Origin: a virus
DNA length: 34,016 nucleotides
Virus record (IMG/VR): IMGVR_UViG_3300046012_000211
Span: 1-34,016 of that record
Direction: 5' to 3' (one strand)
The notes under the pieces were generated by a model. The model was not told the origin of the DNA and made no database searches. It was given only the letters and a program-made list of their open reading frames with translations. Shown here one piece after another: positions 16,361 to 22,867 of the stretch; the stretch's first letter is position 1; the number at the start of each line of letters is the position of its first letter. The position numbers were made by a program, and so were the translations under genes.

Positions 16361-16370
16361 GGACCACCTG

Positions 16371-16808
16371 ATGGCGAATCCGGACTTTCTTCTGGAGGGC
16401 CAAGGAGCCCTCGTCGATTCGATCATCGACATCGACGGAGCGGCGGCGCTCAAGGCCGCGGGCCGGACGATCATCGCGGACGGGGTTGGCGATCCGACCG
16501 CGCCTGCTCTCGTCGAGGACGCGACGCTGCTGGCGGGTCACGGCTCGATCGCCGTTGCGGCCGGACCGACCAGCACTGCCCTGCGCGGGAGCGCGACGCC
16601 CTGCGTGCGGGTCACGGTCAAGGCGTGGGTCACCAACGATGACACGCTCTACGTCGGGGGCGCCACCGTCACCGCAGGGACGAACAACACGACGGGCGGC
16701 TTCCAGCTCTCACCCGGTGAAAGCGTCACGTTCGGCGTCGACGACATCGCCAACGTGTACATCCACGGCACGGCCGCCGAAGGCGCGTCGTTCTTCTACG
16801 AGACATGA
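16371..16808 (+). CDS. Small tail-tip protein, beta-rich, function unknown
   Basis: The 145-residue protein begins after GAGGA and reads ANPDFLLEGQGALVDSIIDI, ending in a beta domain: TPCVRVTVKAWVTNDDTLYV, GATVTAGTNNTTGGFQLSPG, ESVTFGVDDIANVYIHGTAA. The C-terminal part resembles small phage beta-sandwich modules that decorate tails (GGF-x-L-x-PGES-x-x-F pattern). It overlaps the next start by 4 bases (ATGA). A role in the tail tip or fibre base is inferred from position. Confidence 0.7.
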   Translation: MANPDFLLEGQGALVDSIIDIDGAAALKAAGRTIIADGVGDPTAPALVEDATLLAGHGSIAVAAGPTSTALRGSATPCVRVTVKAWVTNDDTLYVGGATVTAGTNNTTGGFQLSPGESVTFGVDDIANVYIHGTAAEGASFFYET

Positions 16809-18151
16809 CCGACGACGCCGCCCTGTTCGGCGAGTCCGGGGGATACGTCCCCTGCGGCGGCGCCGCGGCTGCGCCCCTGCCGCTTGATCCCGACAGCTCC
16901 GCGATCGCGGGCGAGGACGGGGCCTACGCGCCGCTCGGCGAGGGCGCGGCGGCGGAGGACGCACCGGACGAGTCCGCGGCCATCCACGGGTCGGTCGTCG
17001 GGTTCGTCGCGAAGCCGTGCGACTGCTGCGGCGGGCTACCGGGCTCGAGCGGGCTCGTCGATCCGGGTGATACCGCGGGCTCGCCGCACAACGTCATCCA
17101 GTCGACTGCCTCGACCCTCGTCGATACGTTCGGGCGGATCATCACCTGGGACAACGCCCCGACCACCCCCGGACCCAACGGCCAGTGGTATCTGTGGGGC
17201 CAGGCCGACACCGGCCAGCAGTGGTTCGCCGAGACGGACGGCGGGGCCCAGACACCACCACCGCCCAACTCGTTCGAGATCGACGGCGCGACGTTCCTCG
17301 CGACCGGCTGGGACCCAGGCGGCATGGGTTCCGGTGGGCTCATCAACGAACCCTCGCTCGGCGGCTACGACTACGCCGACTACGACTTCGGCTGGCAGCT
17401 CGCCGACCACGGCTTCGACGTCACGACGGACGTCTACTTCGGGCAGTACGGGTTCGACGCCGCCGCGATCAACCAGTTCACGCTCCAGGTCCACCTCGCA
17501 TCGGCCAACCAGTTCAACTTCGCGATGGCGAGCGTCTCGTACCAGATCATCCGCTCGATCGACCCGACGACGCTGTTCATGGAGCGCGGCGGGTCATCGG
17601 CGACCTTCACCCTGCCGACCTTGCTCGCGGCCACGTGGTACACGATCCGCTGGCAAGTCGACGGGCCGGGTTGCGCCTCGCGGGCGAAGATCTGGGTAGC
17701 CGGCACGACCGAGCCCGCCGCGTGGGACGGTGAGACGACGCTCCTCGCCCCGATGCGGGCCAACGCGGCATTCGGGGCCACGATCGGGCGATCTCCGGGT
17801 GGCGTCGCAGTGGCGCCGCAGATCATGCGTCTCGACAACATCAACCTGACGCCCACGAACCTGTACGGCCACACGACGGTCGTCGAGGATTCGGTCACCC
17901 AGCTCGGGCCGCGCCAGTACCAGCTCAAGAACTCCTACCTCCCGAGCACGATCGCCGCCTTCATCGAGCACGCGGGCTATCCGCTCACGGTCGGGAGCCG
18001 GTATCAGTCGAGCGCGAACATCAACGAGGACGACCCGGTCGCGGGGATCTTCAGCTTCCCGGTCACGCTCGACTACTCCCCCGCCTACACCCCGACGATC
18101 ACGACCGGAACCACCGTGACGGCCGCCTACATCGTCCCTCCCAACTGCTAG
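16805..18151 (+). CDS. Putative tail fibre / receptor-binding protein
   Basis: The 448-residue protein has two imperfect N-terminal repeats (LFGESGGYVPCGGAAAA and IAGEDGAYAPLGEGAAA), then a Cys-rich turn PCDCCGGLPGSS near residue 73. A beta-rich region of lectin/concanavalin type follows (STLVDTFGRIITWDNAP, YDFGWQLADHGFDVTTDVYF, WYTIRWQVDGPG, RLDNINL), and a last domain (LYGHTTVVEDSVTQLGPRQY to VTAAYIVPPNC). Position near the end of the late operon and the adhesion-like domain suggest host binding; no specific family is claimed. Confidence 0.7.
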   Translation: MTDDAALFGESGGYVPCGGAAAAPLPLDPDSSAIAGEDGAYAPLGEGAAAEDAPDESAAIHGSVVGFVAKPCDCCGGLPGSSGLVDPGDTAGSPHNVIQSTASTLVDTFGRIITWDNAPTTPGPNGQWYLWGQADTGQQWFAETDGGAQTPPPPNSFEIDGATFLATGWDPGGMGSGGLINEPSLGGYDYADYDFGWQLADHGFDVTTDVYFGQYGFDAAAINQFTLQVHLASANQFNFAMASVSYQIIRSIDPTTLFMERGGSSATFTLPTLLAATWYTIRWQVDGPGCASRAKIWVAGTTEPAAWDGETTLLAPMRANAAFGATIGRSPGGVAVAPQIMRLDNINLTPTNLYGHTTVVEDSVTQLGPRQYQLKNSYLPSTIAAFIEHAGYPLTVGSRYQSSANINEDDPVAGIFSFPVTLDYSPAYTPTITTGTTVTAAYIVPPNC

Positions 18152-18159
18152 GTGACCCG

Positions 18160-18654
18160 ATGAGTGGATCAAGCGGACTCCGCAAGCACGACCACAGCTC
18201 GGCGGGTCAGGGCGGGACCGTCGCCGGCGGCGGGGGCGCGCAGTTCGACGACGACGTCCCGGCTCTCCGGTTCCAGACGGGCTACCACCGGCTCGGGGAG
18301 ATCGACCCCGGCACGGGGCGAGATGCCTACCTGAACCTTCAGAGCGACCAGGCCAAGCTCGTCGCGGGCGACGGCACCGATGGCGCCGACATCACGATCG
18401 CGGGCTCCGCGTTCTCGAAGGCCGCGATCATCAGCGTGTCGGACAACTCTGGCGCGGACTTCTCATCGGTCGACATCGAGCCCACGTCGATCGATCTGTT
18501 CACCGCCGGTCCCGTGACGATCGAAGGCGCCGGCGTCGTGTTCCCGAGGCTGACAGCCGACCCCGGTTCGCCCGTCGAAGGCCAGACCTACATGAACACG
18601 ACGACCCACAAGCTGCGCTGCTGGGACGGCTCCGCTTGGCAAAACCTGTTCTAG
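18160..18654 (+). CDS. Short tail fibre-like protein
   Basis: The 164-residue protein starts GSSGLRKHDHSSAGQGGTVA, a glycine/His-rich opening common in phage fibre proteins. It continues with beta repeats (DAYLNLQSDQAKLVAGDG, DITIAGSAFSKAAIISVSDN) and ends with a common fibre C-terminus: PGSPVEGQTYMNTTTHKLRC, WDGSAWQNL. It is the last plus-strand gene of the late block. Its stop overlaps the stop of the minus-strand membrane gene. Confidence 0.75.
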   Translation: MSGSSGLRKHDHSSAGQGGTVAGGGGAQFDDDVPALRFQTGYHRLGEIDPGTGRDAYLNLQSDQAKLVAGDGTDGADITIAGSAFSKAAIISVSDNSGADFSSVDIEPTSIDLFTAGPVTIEGAGVVFPRLTADPGSPVEGQTYMNTTTHKLRCWDGSAWQNLF

Positions 18655-18968
18655 CCGACCCGCTGGTACGTCCAGCCCTGCTCGACCCGCTTGCGGGCCT
18701 CCTTCTCCGAGACCATCACCTGTTGCCCGTCGGGGCCGTAGACCGTGACGTTCTCCTTGGGCCGCGTCCCGAACCAGACGAGGGCCAACGGAGCCAGCAC
18801 GAGCAGCCAGAGCACGATCAGGAAGGTGACCCCGAGCGTGGCGATGCCCGCCGCGTAGTTCGGGTCCGCCGAGACCTTGCCGGACGCCCCGATCGCCGAG
18901 CCCATCCAGAGCACCATGAGGACCGTCCAGATCACGATCACCCAGGTCGTCTTCCGCCACCGTCTCAT
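18651..18968 (-). CDS. Two-TM membrane protein antisense to the late operon end
   Basis: The 105-residue protein starts at the minus-strand ATG at 18968, placed 6 bases after GGAGGAA; an upstream in-frame ATG at 18983 lacks such a site. A basic start (MRRWRKTTW) leads to two strong hydrophobic segments, WVIVIWTVLMVLWMGSAIGA and IATLGVTFLIVLWLLVLAPL, then a cytoplasmic tail with VTVYGPDGQQVMVSEKEARK and VEQGWTYQRVG. It is the only minus-strand gene besides the repressor, so it may be expressed in the prophage. A superinfection-exclusion role is possible but not shown. Confidence 0.8.
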   Translation of the reverse strand: MRRWRKTTWVIVIWTVLMVLWMGSAIGASGKVSADPNYAAGIATLGVTFLIVLWLLVLAPLALVWFGTRPKENVTVYGPDGQQVMVSEKEARKRVEQGWTYQRVG

Positions 18969-18983
18969 CGCCGTTCCTCCCAT

Positions 18984-19013
18984 GCCGCCGTCCTTCGGGA
19001 CGGCGGCTCTTTT
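18984..19013 (+). terminator. Intrinsic terminator with UUCG loop
   Basis: GCCGCCGTCC (18984-18993) and GGACGGCGGC (18998-19007) pair perfectly around TTCG, followed by TCTTTT. This is a textbook rho-independent terminator reading on the plus strand and should end late transcription. It lies about 330 bases after the last plus-strand gene, beyond the minus-strand membrane gene, so late transcripts are antisense to that gene. On the minus strand the hairpin has no T tract. Confidence 0.88.
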
Positions 19014-19183
19014 GCGTTGCCCGCGCGCACCACGTCAGCCTGTAACGAAAACGTGCGGATGCAACGGGTTTCTGTAATGCGGTATCGTCGGGATTGACCG
19101 AGCCGTTCGGTCGCCTGACACGCAACCTGACGCGGCCCGCCGTCATCGTCGCCTCGATATCGAGGCAAGCTACGGGGTGGGCC
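19014..19183. promoter_or_regulatory. Intergenic region with inverted repeats
   Basis: Between the terminator and the PAS-like gene lie two CTGTAA copies (19040 and 19072), an inverted repeat GACCGA-gccgt-TCGGTC (19096-19112) and a perfect 16-bp palindrome GCCTCGATATCGAGGC (19151-19166). The promoter of the minus-strand membrane gene should also be here. No clear -35/-10 pair could be fixed on either strand. A longer frame from TTG 19094 into the PAS-like gene is open but its extension looks non-coding. Confidence 0.5.
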
Positions 19184-19513
19184 ATGCTGGCTCTGTTTCG
19201 CGGAGAGCGTCTCGTCTGCGAGTGGGCGGACGACGAGTGGATCGCGCTCACCGACCGACCGATGGTCGGGCTGCCACTCGATGAGGCGTACCAGGAAGAC
19301 ACCTGGAAGCCGTACATCGCGCTCATGCGGGAGACGCTCCGAGACGGCCAGCGCCGGCGCCTTCCATTTGGGCTGACGATGATTGAGTTCCGCCAGCGCT
19401 GCGAGCAGGGCCGGCCGGTTGGGGTTGCGGTATACGTGACTTCAGTTCGGCAAGCGCCCGTTCCGCAGCCTCGATCTGATCGTCAATCGAAAGAGGTTGC
19501 GCCAGTCGGCTGA
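19184..19513 (+). CDS. PAS-like small sensor protein
   Basis: The 109-residue protein from ATG 19184 resembles a single PAS fold: LALFRGERLVCEWADDEWIA, LTDRPMVGLPLDEAYQED (the N-A-x-x-x-x-x-G-x-P-x-x-E region), WKPYIALMRETLRDGQRRRL and a last strand VGVAVYVTSVRQA. No output domain is attached. The 3' part overlaps the minus-strand repressor by 191 bases tail to tail, an unusually long convergent overlap, and the last 20 residues may be poorly conserved. PAS domains bind small ligands or partner proteins; a role in sensing host state for the lysogeny switch is speculation. Confidence 0.5.
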   Translation: MLALFRGERLVCEWADDEWIALTDRPMVGLPLDEAYQEDTWKPYIALMRETLRDGQRRRLPFGLTMIEFRQRCEQGRPVGVAVYVTSVRQAPVPQPRSDRQSKEVAPVG

Positions 19514-19856
19514 GGCGGAGTTCCTCGACGAGCTCGCCGATCGCCTTCGTCTGCGCGGCGAGTGCTTCGATGAGGGCGGCGGGGTCGGCGGCCGTCACAC
19601 CGCCCGACCCCGCCGAATGGTCGAAGTCCGGGATCGCGCCGAACACCGCCTCGATCGCCTTCCGCTGTTCAACGGTCGGCGGTCGGTTTCCGGCTTCGAT
19701 GTCGCGATAGGCTCCGAACGAGACTCCGGGGACGGCTGCCTCAAGACGGCGGACCGTCTCAGCTTCCTTCCACCCGTTCGGTAGGCCCGGACGCGGCGCG
19801 CGCCGCTGGGCGCGGAGCCAAGTGGCAAATCGCCCGCGTGCCTCGTCGGACTTCAC
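19323..19856 (-). CDS. Repressor-like helix-turn-helix protein
   Basis: The 177-residue minus-strand product starts at GTG 19856. Residues about 9-77 form an XRE/Cro-CI-like DNA-binding domain: RFATWLRAQRR, KEAETVRRLEAAVPGVSFGA, YRDIEAGNRPPTVEQRKAIE, AVFGAIPDF. A helical, coiled-coil-like second half (AALIEALAAQTKAIGELVEE; QIEAAERALAELKSRI) may mediate oligomerisation, and the last 35 residues are Gly/Ala/Ser-rich. It is divergent from the Cro-like gene across an operator cluster, the layout of a phage immunity switch. It is the best candidate lysogeny repressor. Confidence 0.82.
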   Translation of the reverse strand: MKSDEARGRFATWLRAQRRAPRPGLPNGWKEAETVRRLEAAVPGVSFGAYRDIEAGNRPPTVEQRKAIEAVFGAIPDFDHSAGSGGVTAADPAALIEALAAQTKAIGELVEELRLSRLAQPLSIDDQIEAAERALAELKSRIPQPQPAGPARSAGGTQSSSAQMEGAGAGRLGASPA

Positions 19857-19876
19857 CTACGCACCGTAACGGCAAA

Positions 19877-19949
19877 TGTCGCGACACGTCGCAACTTCAT
19901 GTTGCGACATCGCCGTACGTCTGCGACGTATTGACAAACGTCGCGACGT
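19877..19949. promoter_or_regulatory. Cluster of GTYGCRAC operator sites
   Basis: Between the divergent regulators are TGTCGCGACA (19877-19886), GTCGCAAC (19888-19895) paired with GTTGCGAC (19901-19908) across TTCAT, a half-site TGCGACGT (19922-19929) and the perfect palindrome ACGTCGCGACGT (19938-19949). All share the core GTYGCRAC. Such a cluster in a divergent repressor/Cro intergenic region is the expected operator array. Confidence 0.85.
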
Positions 19950-19967
19950 ATGGACAATGACGGCATG
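19931..19967 (+). promoter_or_regulatory. Early promoter with operator in the spacer, probably leaderless
   Basis: TTGACA (19931-19936, consensus -35) is followed 16 bases later by GACAAT (19953-19958, four of six match to -10). The operator ACGTCGCGACGT fills the spacer. Transcription would start about 7 bases after the -10, at or next to A19965 of the preferred ATG, giving a leaderless mRNA. Bound repressor would block RNA polymerase directly. Confidence 0.75.
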
Positions 19968-20168
19968 GCAACCACAGGCAAGGAACTCAAGCTCGAGCGG
20001 GTGGCCGCTGACGTGAAGGCCGGGGACCTGGCCGCACGGATGGGGGTCGCCCGCTCGACTGTCTGGATCATCGAGAAGTCGGCGAGCCCTCAGGTCGAGC
20101 AGGTCACTGCCTACCGGGCCGCCCTCGCGACGTTCAAGAACGTTGCGACAGAGCAGGGAGCCGCGTGA
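19965..20168 (+). CDS. Cro-like helix-turn-helix protein
   Basis: From ATG 19965 the 67-residue protein reads ATTGKELKLERVAADVKAGD, then the helix-turn-helix LAARMGVARSTVWIIEKSAS (residues about 26-45) and a closing helix VEQVTAYRAALATF. It is the first gene of the rightward early operon and faces the repressor. ATG 19950 is in frame but overlaps the presumed -10, so it would not be transcribed. The stop overlaps the next GTG by 4 bases. It may be Cro-like or an early activator. Confidence 0.8.
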   Translation: MATTGKELKLERVAADVKAGDLAARMGVARSTVWIIEKSASPQVEQVTAYRAALATFKNVATEQGAA

Positions 20169-20434
20169 CGATGGCGCTCGCCGCTCCGGCCTCCATTCGC
20201 AAGCAGGACGTTCGCGGCCAGCTCGCGGACTCTCGCGTTGAACTCGCTGCCAACCGCTCCCACGAGCTGACGTTCATCCGGCGCGTCCGCAACGACGCCT
20301 CCGTGGTGATCCGGCTCCTGACCAACGACCAGACGGCCGAGGCCTGCACCGTCCTCGGTGGACTGGTTCACGCCAGCACACGACGGCTCGGTCAACTGGC
20401 CGTCGACTTTGACGACGAGGGGACCGCCGCATGA
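20165..20434 (+). CDS. Early protein of unknown function
   Basis: The 89-residue frame is joined to both neighbours by 4-base overlaps. After MALAAPASIRKQDVRGQL it is mainly helical (VELAANRSHELTFIRRVRND, VIRLLTNDQTAEACTVLGGL, RRLGQLAVDFDDE). There is no membrane segment, Cys cluster or recognised motif. Co-transcription with the Cro-like gene suggests an early regulatory or host-takeover role, without direct evidence. Confidence 0.65.
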   Translation: MTMALAAPASIRKQDVRGQLADSRVELAANRSHELTFIRRVRNDASVVIRLLTNDQTAEACTVLGGLVHASTRRLGQLAVDFDDEGTAA

Positions 20435-20661
20435 TCGCCGAGCATTCGTGTGAATTTTTGTTTCTCCCGCAGCACGACGGCGCGGACACCGCGCTCTTCC
20501 GGCAGACGGGCCGGCGCGGTCACTGGATCGCGTGCCAGGCGTGCGTGACGCATCTCGCGTCGATCGGCATCACCCTCCACCCGGAGCGGCGGGCGGATCC
20601 TCAGCGCGCTGACCGGGGACGGTTCTCGCTCGGCCCCCTCCTGAAGAGGCAGGCGGCATGA
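20431..20661 (+). CDS. Small early protein with possible zinc site
   Basis: The 76-residue frame begins and ends at ATGA overlaps. The N-terminal part has AEHSCEFLFLPQHDG and HWIACQACVTHLASIGITLH, giving one CxxC plus nearby Cys/His (C, H, H, C-x2-C, H) that could bind a single metal ion. The C-terminal part is basic and probably unstructured. No family was recognised. Confidence 0.62.
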   Translation: MIAEHSCEFLFLPQHDGADTALFRQTGRRGHWIACQACVTHLASIGITLHPERRADPQRADRGRFSLGPLLKRQAA

Positions 20662-20822
20662 AGCCGCGCGTGTTAGTCGAGCGGGACGACTGGCTGACGC
20701 CGCGCGACGGCTTTGCGCGGATGACCGTCCGGCGTCGCCTGCTGAACCTCGTCTACGGGACGGCGCTCTGCCTGCTGGCGCTCGCGTTCGTCTTCACGCT
20801 CGGCCTGACGGATATCCACTGA
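20658..20822 (+). CDS. Small single-pass membrane protein
   Basis: The 54-residue frame fills the space between two genes, with a 4-base overlap upstream and a 1-base overlap (TGATG) downstream. It reads MKPRVLVERDDWLTPRDGFA, RMTVRRRLLNLVYG, then one transmembrane helix TALCLLALAFVFTLGLTD, ending in IH. Basic residues before the helix predict a cytoplasmic N-terminus. Function unknown. Confidence 0.65.
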   Translation: MKPRVLVERDDWLTPRDGFARMTVRRRLLNLVYGTALCLLALAFVFTLGLTDIH

Positions 20823-21076
20823 TGAACCGGTTTCGCGAAGAGCTCGACCGCGAGGAGGATGTGCGGGGCGCGCTCCATCCGGTCGTCTGCGACCACGACC
20901 ATGACCACCAGACGGCGCCGGAGATTTGGCGGTGCGTCATCGCAGCGCAAACCGCGATCGCGGCCCTTGGGCGCGGAGCCGACATGGCGTGCGTGGTCGA
21001 TGCCCGTGTCGTCGACGCGATTGACGAAGCGCTCTACTTCAGGGCCAGCCGACGGCGCCGGAGCACGCGGCCATGA
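20822..21076 (+). CDS. Early protein with His/Asp-rich stretch, function unknown
   Basis: The 84-residue protein starts MNRFREELDREEDVRGALHP followed by VVCDHDHDHQTAPEIW, a Cys plus alternating Asp/His run that could bind metal. It then has a helical region (VIAAQTAIAALGRGADMACV, ARVVDAIDEALYFRA) and a basic tail (SRRRRSTRP). It is tied to its neighbours by short overlaps. No family was recognised. Confidence 0.6.
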   Translation: MNRFREELDREEDVRGALHPVVCDHDHDHQTAPEIWRCVIAAQTAIAALGRGADMACVVDARVVDAIDEALYFRASRRRRSTRP

Positions 21077-21357
21077 CCGCCCGTCTGAACCGTTCGCTGT
21101 ACCTCGGCGCCACGGCCACGCTGGCGCTCGACGGACTGGCGTTCGTCCTCTGGATCGTCCCCGGCCATGCGATCGAGCGGAACCCCCTCATCGCGAACAT
21201 CGACCCGGCCAGCGCGGTCCTCGCGAAGCTCGCGCTGATCGTCCTGCTCGGCTCGCTGACGGTCCTCCTGGCCGAGTCTCGGGTGATGACCCTCGTCCTC
21301 GCGCTGGCTGCCTGCGCCGGGCTGTTGGGCTTCGTCTCGACGGCGGCCGCGCTGTGA
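21073..21357 (+). CDS. Three-TM membrane protein (DUF5658-like)
   Basis: The 94-residue protein has three predicted membrane segments: LYLGATATLALDGLAFVLWI, ASAVLAKLALIVLLGSLTVL and VMTLVLALAACAGLLGFVST. The loop GHAIERNPLIANIDPASAVL, with N-P-L-[I/L] after the first helix, recalls the DUF5658 family of small phage and bacterial membrane proteins. Function unknown. The stop overlaps a GTG that starts the next, apparently frameshifted, frame. Confidence 0.7.
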   Translation: MTARLNRSLYLGATATLALDGLAFVLWIVPGHAIERNPLIANIDPASAVLAKLALIVLLGSLTVLLAESRVMTLVLALAACAGLLGFVSTAAAL

Positions 21358-21558
21358 ACGCGCAGCCGACGACCCTGCTCAATCCGATGCAGCTTCCACC
21401 GGGAGCGGTTCGAGCATCTTCCCTGCAAGGCATGTCACGGACGTCACAGCTCTGCGGGCAGGGCGATGGAGTCGACACCCCCCGACTCTCGCTCTGCCCG
21501 GAGCGCTGAGCGCTCCAACGCCGCCGGGGATGCGGACCGAGGGCCGGGCGGGGAGTAG
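21354..21558 (+). pseudogene. Possible frameshifted small zinc-finger gene
   Basis: GTG 21354 overlaps the previous stop and reads VNAQPTTLLNP. That frame continues with no obvious protein character to TGA 21507-21509 (51 residues). If the frame moves forward by one base near 21388, the text becomes CSFHRERFEHLPCKACHGRH and stays open to TAG 21556-21558. The C-x2-H...C-x2-C-H-x2-H spacing looks like a genuine small zinc-binding protein, and this frame has no start of its own. Either the gene is frameshifted (mutation or sequence error) or a programmed +1 shift is used. The plain 51-residue frame is the alternative. Confidence 0.4.
21500..21516 (+). promoter_or_regulatory. Hairpin in the leader of the exonuclease gene
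   Basis: GGAGCGC (21500-21506) and GCGCTCC (21510-21516) pair perfectly around TGA, the stop of the plain 21354 frame. No T tract follows. It lies about 65 bases before the strong AGAGGAGAGG site (21582-21591) of the exonuclease gene, so it may be an mRNA processing or stability element. Confidence 0.4.
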
Positions 21559-21593
21559 GGCACCCGTCCGGCCACAACCCAAGAGGAGAGGAC

Positions 21594-22352
21594 TTGACCG
21601 AAGGACTGACGCGGGACGCCGCGCACCGCTACTACCTCGACGGCGCCGGCCCGATGCCGTCCGTCACGACCGTCACGAAGACGCTCTCGACCGGCGACGC
21701 GCTCGTTGGCTGGGCGAAGCGGGAGACGGCGGCCTGCGCGATCCGCAACCTCGACGTCCTCTCGACGATGGTCAAGGACGGCGGGCCGGCCAGCGCGCAG
21801 TCCTGGCTCCAGTCCATCCCGGACTTCCAGCGGGACACCGCCGCCGACCTCGGCTCGCGGGTCCACGCGCTAGCCGAGGCAACGGTCCGCGGCGAGGACG
21901 TCGAGCTCACCGCTGACGAGACGCCGTTCGTGGAGTCGTACCGGGCCTGGCTCGCGGAGATCCGGCCCGAGTTCATCGTCCTCGAGGAGATGGTCTGCTC
22001 GACGACCCACGGCTACGCGGGAACCCTCGACGCGATCGCCTGGATCGACGGCGAGCGATGGCTCTTGGATATCAAGACCGGGAAGGCGTGCTACCCGGAG
22101 ATGGGGATGCAGCTCGTCGCCTACGCCCGCGCCGACTTCATCGGCCGGGCCGCCGATCCGATCCGCTACACCATCCCGGCCGTCACGAGGTTCGGCGTCA
22201 TCCATGTCCGGCCCGATCGGAGCCGACTGGTCGAGTACACGTCGGTCGATGACTACTGGTCGATGTTCCTGTCGTGCCTCGAGCTCTATCGGCGCAAGGG
22301 CGGACTGAGCGCGGGCATGGGCGAGTGGCGCCGATCGGCGGCGGCGGCATGA
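21594..22352 (+). CDS. PD-(D/E)XK exonuclease (RecB/Cas4-like)
   Basis: The 252-residue protein starts at TTG 21594, 2 bases after an extended AGAGGAGAGG. The nuclease core is clear: Glu in IVLEEMVCSTTHGYAG, Asp146 in GTLDAIAWID, the D-I-K pair (Asp159, Lys161) in WLLDIKTGK and Gln173 in EMGMQLVAYA, the RecB-family motif III/QxxxY layout. The N-terminal YYLDGAGPMPSVTTVTKTL is typical of phage versions. It probably resects DNA ends for recombination or replication restart, with the endonuclease VII and HNH genes downstream. Confidence 0.88.
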   Translation: MTEGLTRDAAHRYYLDGAGPMPSVTTVTKTLSTGDALVGWAKRETAACAIRNLDVLSTMVKDGGPASAQSWLQSIPDFQRDTAADLGSRVHALAEATVRGEDVELTADETPFVESYRAWLAEIRPEFIVLEEMVCSTTHGYAGTLDAIAWIDGERWLLDIKTGKACYPEMGMQLVAYARADFIGRAADPIRYTIPAVTRFGVIHVRPDRSRLVEYTSVDDYWSMFLSCLELYRRKGGLSAGMGEWRRSAAAA

Positions 22353-22867
22353 AGACGACCGAACGCCAGCGCGCCGCCAACCGCGCGTACTACCGCGCGC
22401 ACCGCGAGACGCTGCTGGCGCGTGAGAAGGCCCGCTACCAGGCGAACCGGCCGGCCATCGAAGCTCGGCGCCGGGCGCTCGACAACGCCCGCCGTGCAGC
22501 GGATCCCGACGGCTACGCGGCGGCCAGCCGAGCCCGCTACCAGCGGGAGCGTGACGTTCGCCTAGAGCGGGCGCGTGCCAAGCGGGTCGCGCAGCCGAAC
22601 GCCGACCGGCTCAGGGACCACGGACTCACCGACGCTGAGTACGACGCGCTACTGGCGTCGCAAGGCGGACTGTGCGCGATCTGTCGCGGCGGGTTCGGAT
22701 CGCCGGGCGACCGGATCGACCACGACCACGACACCGGCCGCGTCCGCGGACTGCTCTGTCACAACTGCAACGTGGCCCTCGGCCACTTCCGCGATGACCC
22801 ACTGATCCTCGCACGGGCGGCAGCCTATGTCCGCGCCTCGAGGGAAGACTTGAGGAGGGCGGCATGA
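22349..22867 (+). CDS. Recombination endonuclease VII-like nuclease
   Basis: The 172-residue protein has a basic helical N-terminus (RQRAANRAYYRAHRETLLAR and similar Arg/Ala repeats) and a C-terminal endonuclease VII/HNH core: YDALLASQGGLCAICRGGFG with Cys109/Cys112, IDHDHDTGRVRG with His125-Asp-His-Asp128, and LLCHNCNVALGHFRDDP with Cys137/Cys140. The four Cys bind structural zinc and the HDHD block holds the active site. Family members resolve branched DNA. It follows the exonuclease at an ATGA overlap. Confidence 0.92.
   Translation: MKTTERQRAANRAYYRAHRETLLAREKARYQANRPAIEARRRALDNARRAADPDGYAAASRARYQRERDVRLERARAKRVAQPNADRLRDHGLTDAEYDALLASQGGLCAICRGGFGSPGDRIDHDHDTGRVRGLLCHNCNVALGHFRDDPLILARAAAYVRASREDLRRAA

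Noticed and set aside
18984-19007. UUCG hairpin considered as a terminator for the minus-strand gene
   Set aside because: It lies upstream of that gene on the minus strand and the T tract is on the plus-strand side.
19497-19784. Plus-strand frame opposite the repressor
   Set aside because: Arg/Asp-rich with no motif; the minus-strand repressor has a recognisable helix-turn-helix and start.
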